A stretch of 64,000 bases of DNA from Hofstenia miamia (lineage: Eukaryota; Xenacoelomorpha; Acoela), in contig SCFE01000055.1 in assembly GCA_004352715.1 (NCBI GenBank), positions 1,387,796-1,451,795 on the forward strand, in the 5' to 3' direction. A program made the position numbers and the translations under genes. Positions 58,363 to 64,000 of this stretch are shown here, piece by piece. A model generated the notes under the pieces. It was not told the DNA's origin, made no database searches, and was given only the letters and a program-made list of their open reading frames with translations. Each line of letters opens with the position of its first letter. The stretch's first letter is position 1.

Positions 58363-61300
58363 AATAGAAAGAACAAGCATATGAAAAAATATTGCTAGAA
58401 TACAAAGCGACAATGGGAATTGTACATGCTATATTCAATAACACTTCCACTCGTTTAAGCAAACATTAGTAACATGAAAAAAAAATTGACAAGTTTAAAA
58501 ATTTAGACTATCTGTGTTAACATCAATTAATAAATGCACTATATGAGTTCCATATGAAATTTAGGTTGCAATGATGCAAGATGAATTACCGGTTATATCA
58601 GCATTCAAATTATTTTATTGAATCTAAAAATGGGTAATATATAATTCTCATATAATGAACTTAGAACATGTTTCAATATTGATAAAGGAGATGAAGTATT
58701 CAAATAATTTTTAACACAAAGCAATTGAAATATGGAAAGCAATTCTAACAATCATGCTTCCCTTTGATGTAGCATGCGCGTGATTTGAATTTCAGAAATT
58801 TCATGCTTCACTTATTCATGACATTTTAGTTACGCCCCTAGTGACAGAAATGGTTATTTTTACATTAACGCTTTTAAATATGTTGGGATAGCAGTCTTGC
58901 AGAAAAGCAATAAGCTAATGAAATTTTAATGTATTTGAAAATGTGTTGCCTACGCATTGAATTCGGAAGGTATTTGAACAAAGTATGGTAGAGAAAGCCG
59001 ACAAACGTCTAAGATTTAGAGAGCAGCACTCGCTAACTCGTCTGACATTTTGTATACAACGTTCGTCAATTTATACTGATATTTTGAAGCTAAAGCTCTA
59101 TATATTCATGTAAAAAAACAAACGAGACATATTCAGAGTGAAAACTCTTGAAAGCACATCTTCGCAATGATATATTTGAAAATTACATGAGCAATCAAAT
59201 AATGCCTGTTTTCCTTGCAATCTGAAATATGAGTTGTTAAGATTTATGCTAAACTTATTTTAAAATCAATTAACCCTATTACTACTAGCATTACTTTTAT
59301 AAGCAACAAATCAATTTGTCCACATTTTTGATCAATTTTATCAAAGCCTGTTAAGAAATATTGAAAAGCTTTTGTTATTTTAAATAGAAAATAAGAGGCA
59401 TTAATAATCAGGGTTGGAATAATACTAAATGCAATAGAATATTATTTGACCCTCAATTATAATACTTGTAGAATTCCAATTCCTTAACAATTAACCTATC
59501 ATATAGAAAAAAACTAGCCAAAATCTGTAGGCGTTTTTCAGTTGTACAAATTTCTACATATTTTATAGCTGTATTCCATGAGTATATTCTAATAAAATTA
59601 TCAGTGAGACATTGTAACACTTAACAAAATATAGACCATCTTATCTTATCTTTTTGGTTGAAAATAAAGGATGTCTTCCTATAAAGGTTTATTCTAAAGC
59701 TATAAAATATATAGTTGTATGCAAAAGTCGTCATTTGAATAAAATCTAAACTATATGCTTGTGCATATAAAATAAGGCTGCTGCAATAATGTGCAAAAAT
59801 GTAATACTAATAACACCATTAAAAAGTATAAGTTATATTTTCATTATCTAAAAATAATTTTAAATTTTCGCGTAGGAGTTGCATAACAACCGGTAATTTC
59901 TTCAAAATAGTACGCATCGCAAATGAAAAAATGTAGTTCCATTTGATGGTGTTTTGACTTTCATTGGTATTTGCAAGAAGAACCAATAATTTCATGGGGA
60001 TGCTAGTCTTCTATTTACAAATGATATAATTGGAAATGCCCAGGTCAGAACAACTCACTAAATGTATCAGAGAGAATGCAATTACAAGACACATTGGTGG
60101 CAAAATTTGATATGTAGTGCTGTTTTCTTTAATAAGTGTATGGTAGTTTGAATATAGACTTTCAAATTTCCCTAATTTTCTAGAAATATAAGAATTCGCA
60201 TTTTACACTTGATTTATTTTGTGCAATGTATTATTCAGTGTACTTATTGCAAGATGTAGACGTGTACTTCAAGGCGAAACAATTTAATTTTACTTAAATC
60301 AGTGTTTGGAGGATTTTATGTGACTAAAACATTCTGATGACCTCTTGAAAAAATACCGGAATGACCTCTGGCTTTAAAGTGGTCTACTAGGACCACCCAT
60401 GTAATTTAAATATCTCGCTTCTTTAAGCGAGCTCATACTTGCATGTGAATTCAGCATTTTCTTTAGTGGCAATTGATTCTTACACACACACGTTAACAAT
60501 TGCAGTAATATGGTAGGAATAAAACAAACTGTTTATAATTTATTTAATTGTTCTTGCTTAACACTGATTAACTTTAATTCTGTTGTTGTAAAAATAACGA
60601 TATTTCCTGGACAATTTGGAAGTGCTAGTTTCCAATCTGTTAAATATGAGAACACTTTTTCTCTATCACGTCAGGTTTTCCTAAAATGTGCACTTTGAAT
60701 TTTTCTTAAATTGCTGTATTTGCATAAATTGTTTAACTATTGTGAAAAAGTAACGATTTATTGACTCATTGTGAAGCTTCATTTTAACAGAAATTTAATT
60801 GTTGTATAAAAAAGCTGTCAACAGCATGCACAAACAGCTTTATGAGTAAAGGAGCAGTGTGTTATAGCAATAGTACTTCATTATGCGAAAATTTTTAATG
60901 ACAGTATGCCATCACCATAAGGAAAACTTCTAAACATTTAAAATGTATTTCCATATATAAGTGAAATTATTTTGCCAAATCTCAACCTCAGATCATCACA
61001 AAATTTGATAAAAATGTTTTCTGGGCTTATTTTGGAAATCAAGTTGGAGATCAACGCAAGCCTTGAGCTTCACACAGGGCTTATTGCTGTGGCTGTTGTT
61101 TGACTAGTAATTCATGGCAAATTTTGGTTCTTTTGAGTGGTAAACTTGATGCAGCATGTGAATGCAATGAAAACATAACGAGCAAAAGAAGAGGGCAATG
61201 ATTTGGTATGGGATCTGGACTTTCTTTACAGTTTCTTTCTACAGTTCTTTTATTTTCTAAATGAGATCAAAGAACATGCTAGATTCCAATGCATCACTTT

Positions 61301-61962
61301 GTAGAACAACCATCATGAAAAACTGAGACTAAAGAGTAGGGGGGCTGGGAAGGCTTGAGCAGCCAATATTGCCACATATTTTGCATCAAATCTTTTTAAC
61401 TATATAAAATTTAAACTTTTTATAGGAAGGAGCTCAGTTCAGCTCTTCCAATAATAATATTGTTCCTTAGCTTCCATGTTTTACCAAAGAAGTTCATCTT
61501 GCTCATTGCGTTTACTTCAAAGGTCTTCTTGACAAGCTTGGCACCACATAAAACTTCTGCAACTGAAATTTGCTTACATTTTCATCTAAGAGTAGTTGAA
61601 AATCATAATTGGAAATTGATGAGTAATGACAAATTTCCATTTCAAGAGCATTCTAGAAGAATGTTGAAAACTTTCAAATGGTTTGTTGTTGAATGATTGG
61701 GAAGATCCACTTGTTGGACTCCCATCCTGAAATTTGTTGTGCAAATTTAAGCAATTTTACCGGGACTTCAAAACAATCGAAATAAAATACCAAGGAAGAT
61801 GAGATTGTACTATGATGGCTATCTGAAATAATGCTGTTTTTTGAATAAGAAGCCCCGTAGAAAATTCAGGATGTGAAAATTTATGAATTAGATTCAACCT
61901 TTTGTAAATTTTACGATTTAATTACCTAACGTTGCTTATCACTAATTTCGTGTTAATGCCAT
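57432..61962. other. Long AT-rich stretch, no gene recognised
   Basis: Apart from (TA)n at 57,556-57,571 and 58,297-58,360, no repeat boundary or coding signature was found. Short ORFs at 60,510-60,698 and 61,460-61,693 have no recognised domain. A GC-richer patch is at 61,040-61,110 and a G run at 61,338-61,343. Confidence 0.5.
58297..58360. repeat. (AT)n microsatellite
   Basis: About 64 bp of uninterrupted AT repeat, the longest gap-free one in the window. The 118-codon minus ORF across it is not credible as a gene. Confidence 0.97.
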
Positions 61963-62995
61963 ACTACTACTACTACTACTACTACTACTAGGCTTTATTA
62001 AACTGTAGATAAGTATACAATAATATAGAATAACATTAATATAAAAAGCATTATTAATATTTACAAAAATTAAATGATTTTTTGCAGTTACTGCATAAAC
62101 ATAAAAAGAATCGTTTACATCCATTACTTTCATATGAATTTTCTAAAAATTCATAAAGAATATCGTACATTTTCTTTTTGTTAATTTTTGGATTTCCAAA
62201 GAAATCAAAATTGTATTCCCGAATTAAATAATTCCCAATGCAGCAAATTCTATTAAAGTACCAATGATCACTAGTATTTTTCTTCGTTTTCTTTATAACA
62301 AATAGTAGACTTTTAGTTTTTCGATTGTTTTTGAATTCAAATGAAACATAGTCTAAAATATTAATTAAATCATANTATAAAAAGCATTATTAATATTTAC
62401 AAAAATTAAATGATTTTTTGCAGTTACTGCATAAACATAAAAAGAATCGTTTACATCCATTACTTTCATATGAATTTTCTAAAAATTCATAAAGAATATC
62501 GTACATTTTCTTTTTGTTAATTTTTGGATTTCCAAAGAAATCAAAATTGTATTCCCGAATTAAGTAATTCCCAATGCAGCAAATTCTATTAAAGTACCAA
62601 TGATCACTAGTATTTTTCTTCGTTTTCTTTATAACAAATAGTAGACTTTTAGTTTTTCGATTGTTTTTGAATTCAAATGAAACATAGTCTAAAATATTAA
62701 TTAAATCATATCTTCCATGGATTATATCTATTAATTGATGGACATCCTTTAATTGAAGAAATAATGAAACTGGTAGGAGTTTATAGTAAACTAAAGCATT
62801 TTTGTATGCAATATTACTAATCCATCTTAAACATTTTTTTTGAAATTTTTCAAGTTTGTCTATATCTGTACAATAACCTTTTGGATTTTCTAAATTGCTT
62901 ATGAATTTGCTGGTAAAACAGTAGTTAATAGTTTGCCTGTTTGGGAATTTTTCAGGATATTGTTTATATGGAAATTGTAATGTTATAAATCTCAT
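61963..62995 (-). pseudogene. LINE ORF2 C-terminus and 3' end, duplicated across a single N
   Basis: The minus strand open from 62,995 to 62,390 reads the C-terminal domain of a CR1/jockey-type ORF2: TDIDKLEKFQKKCLRWISN, ALVYYKLLPVSLFLQLKDV, then HQLIDIIHGRYDL and YFNRICCIGNYL. It ends in a cysteine-rich tail, FFLCLCSNCKK. Downstream is a short 3' UTR with an AATAAA-like signal (plus ggctttattaaac) and a (TAG)n tail (plus ACT repeats 61,963-61,990). 62,040-62,374 and 62,376-62,710 are near-identical 335-bp copies (one visible difference, aaataatt/aagtaatt) separated by a single N at 62,375, so the C-terminus appears twice. RT palm and endonuclease are not in the window. Start at 62,995 is an internal Met. 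Confidence 0.78.
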
Positions 62996-64000
62996 GGTGA
63001 TACATCCATTCGCTTTAGCTGTAGATTAACTACTGAGGGATACATCGTACACTAATGATTACACGCTAAACTTCTTTTCTAGGTATGACAAATGTCCGTG
63101 GTAATAATCTTTTAATGAATTTTCTGATAAATGTCTTCTAGTCCTGACCTAATCTTTATGTGATAGTTATTAGAAATGAATCAGTATTAAAATTTAATGG
63201 ATAGTCTGATAAGTTGCATAGTGCGTAATTGAATAGCACCTTAATGTGTAAATTCTATTTGGTTGAGACTGTTCCGCTATGACACACTGATATCCGTTTT
63301 GTATTAAATTCTGTGCAAATTTTTAGAGGAATGATTTCATGAATGTAGTATTTGTACTTTAAAATAGGTGTGCGAATACATTTGTCATCTGTAAGCTTTC
63401 TTAGTAAAAACGGGAGAGGCGGATATTTTGGATTTCCGATCAAAAAATTGACACTTTCTTACCTCTGCTCGATATAAGTTGGCTTTGTGATGAAGATTAT
63501 TTGGTTCTTAGATAAATACTTGCCTTTTGTGGGGACAAAGAAGTCAATGCAATCATTCAAACAAGAGAAGCTGCTAGAATAATCTCGGTTGAAGATCTTT
63601 TATAAATGGAATAGATCAAAAATAATATGATAGAGCTTAGATATGATTTCTGGATTCAAATTCATACTTCTTAGATTACAAAAAGTTTGCTTTCAAGAGC
63701 TGTCAAAGAACTGTATGGATACTTTGGATATGTACTGACTTATGAATTGAAAAAGGTTTGCATATAAGGAGTATTTGATAACTTAGTTTTAAAAGACACC
63801 AATTTTTCTCCCATTTATTAGTAAAGATGGGAGTGTCACATTCACGTAACTCCGCTACTGTCTACATCTCACATGGGAATCTTCAGGTATTGCAATGAAA
63901 GTCATCAAGTCGATTTTCACCGGAGTAAAATTTGCATAAGTTTAGTTTCAATAAATCAGTGCCCTATTATCCAAGATAACCCTGGTTTTATTTTTATATT
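62996..64000. other. Unassigned, possibly decayed upstream LINE sequence
   Basis: No RT motif is recognisable on the minus strand upstream of 62,995. A 62-codon minus ORF at 63,255-63,443 has no known domain. Nothing else could be supported to the window end. Confidence 0.4.

Noticed and set aside
58106-58462. 118-codon minus ORF
   Set aside because: Centred on a 64-bp AT repeat encoding alternating Tyr-Ile; no support outside it.
1-64000. tRNA, rRNA, CRISPR array, operon or bacterial regulatory features
   Set aside because: No cloverleaf with intact A and B boxes, no rRNA segment, no spaced direct-repeat array and no operon-like gene spacing were found; the window is eukaryotic.

Overview
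This is an AT-rich (roughly 70% A+T by eye) window of an invertebrate metazoan nuclear genome. The signs are eukaryotic throughout: no dense or operon-like coding, long (TA)n arrays (many interrupted by N gaps), two gaps of exactly 1000 N, and a graveyard of eukaryotic transposons (P-element/THAP9-like, Tc1, mariner-like, hAT-like MITE, Ty3/gypsy, several non-LTR LINE lineages, a Penelope-like element). I cannot name the species. The mix would fit a compositionally AT-rich cnidarian such as Hydra, but also several arthropods or molluscs. No tRNA or rRNA gene and no convincing host protein-coding exon was recognised.

Layout. 0-5.3 kb: P-element-like transposase relic (+), Ty3/gypsy pol relic (-), and two LINE 3' fragments (-). 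5.3-19.6 kb: mostly unannotatable AT-rich DNA, with one copy of a dispersed repeat (10.9-11.3 kb) and a small hAT-like MITE candidate. 19.6-23.3 kb: a very large inverted repeat whose arms are built from degenerate ~80-bp units, then a Tc1-like fragment between TA arrays and a gap. 25-28.9 kb: GGAGC-rich repeats, a 195-bp hAT-like MITE with a perfect 8-bp target duplication, and a complete-ended but internally deleted mariner inside a TA array. 30.6-38.6 kb: two LINEs on the + strand, the second split by a 708-bp TIR transposon, followed by a direct repeat pair and an unidentified ORF. 40.5 kb: a small ORF made of a 54-bp (18-aa) tandem repeat. 42.7-45.8 kb: Tc1 transposase pseudogene (-) next to a LINE with a C-terminal CCHC motif (+). 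46.5-54.5 kb: gaps, LINE 3' ends, a second copy of the dispersed repeat, a LINE RT lacking its two catalytic aspartates, and a Penelope-like fragment. 55.6-57.4 kb: a second internally deleted mariner-like element and a 467-bp foldback hairpin. 62-63 kb: a LINE C-terminus duplicated across a one-base N.

Nothing here forms a working pathway. The coding remnants are transposon proteins, nearly all broken by stops, frameshifts, deletions or loss of catalytic residues. The parts most worth a second look are structural: the 3.7-kb foldback region, the 54-bp coding repeat, repeated association of Tc1/mariner copies with TA arrays, two MITEs with clean boundaries, and four places where sequence is duplicated across N runs and is probably an assembly artefact.
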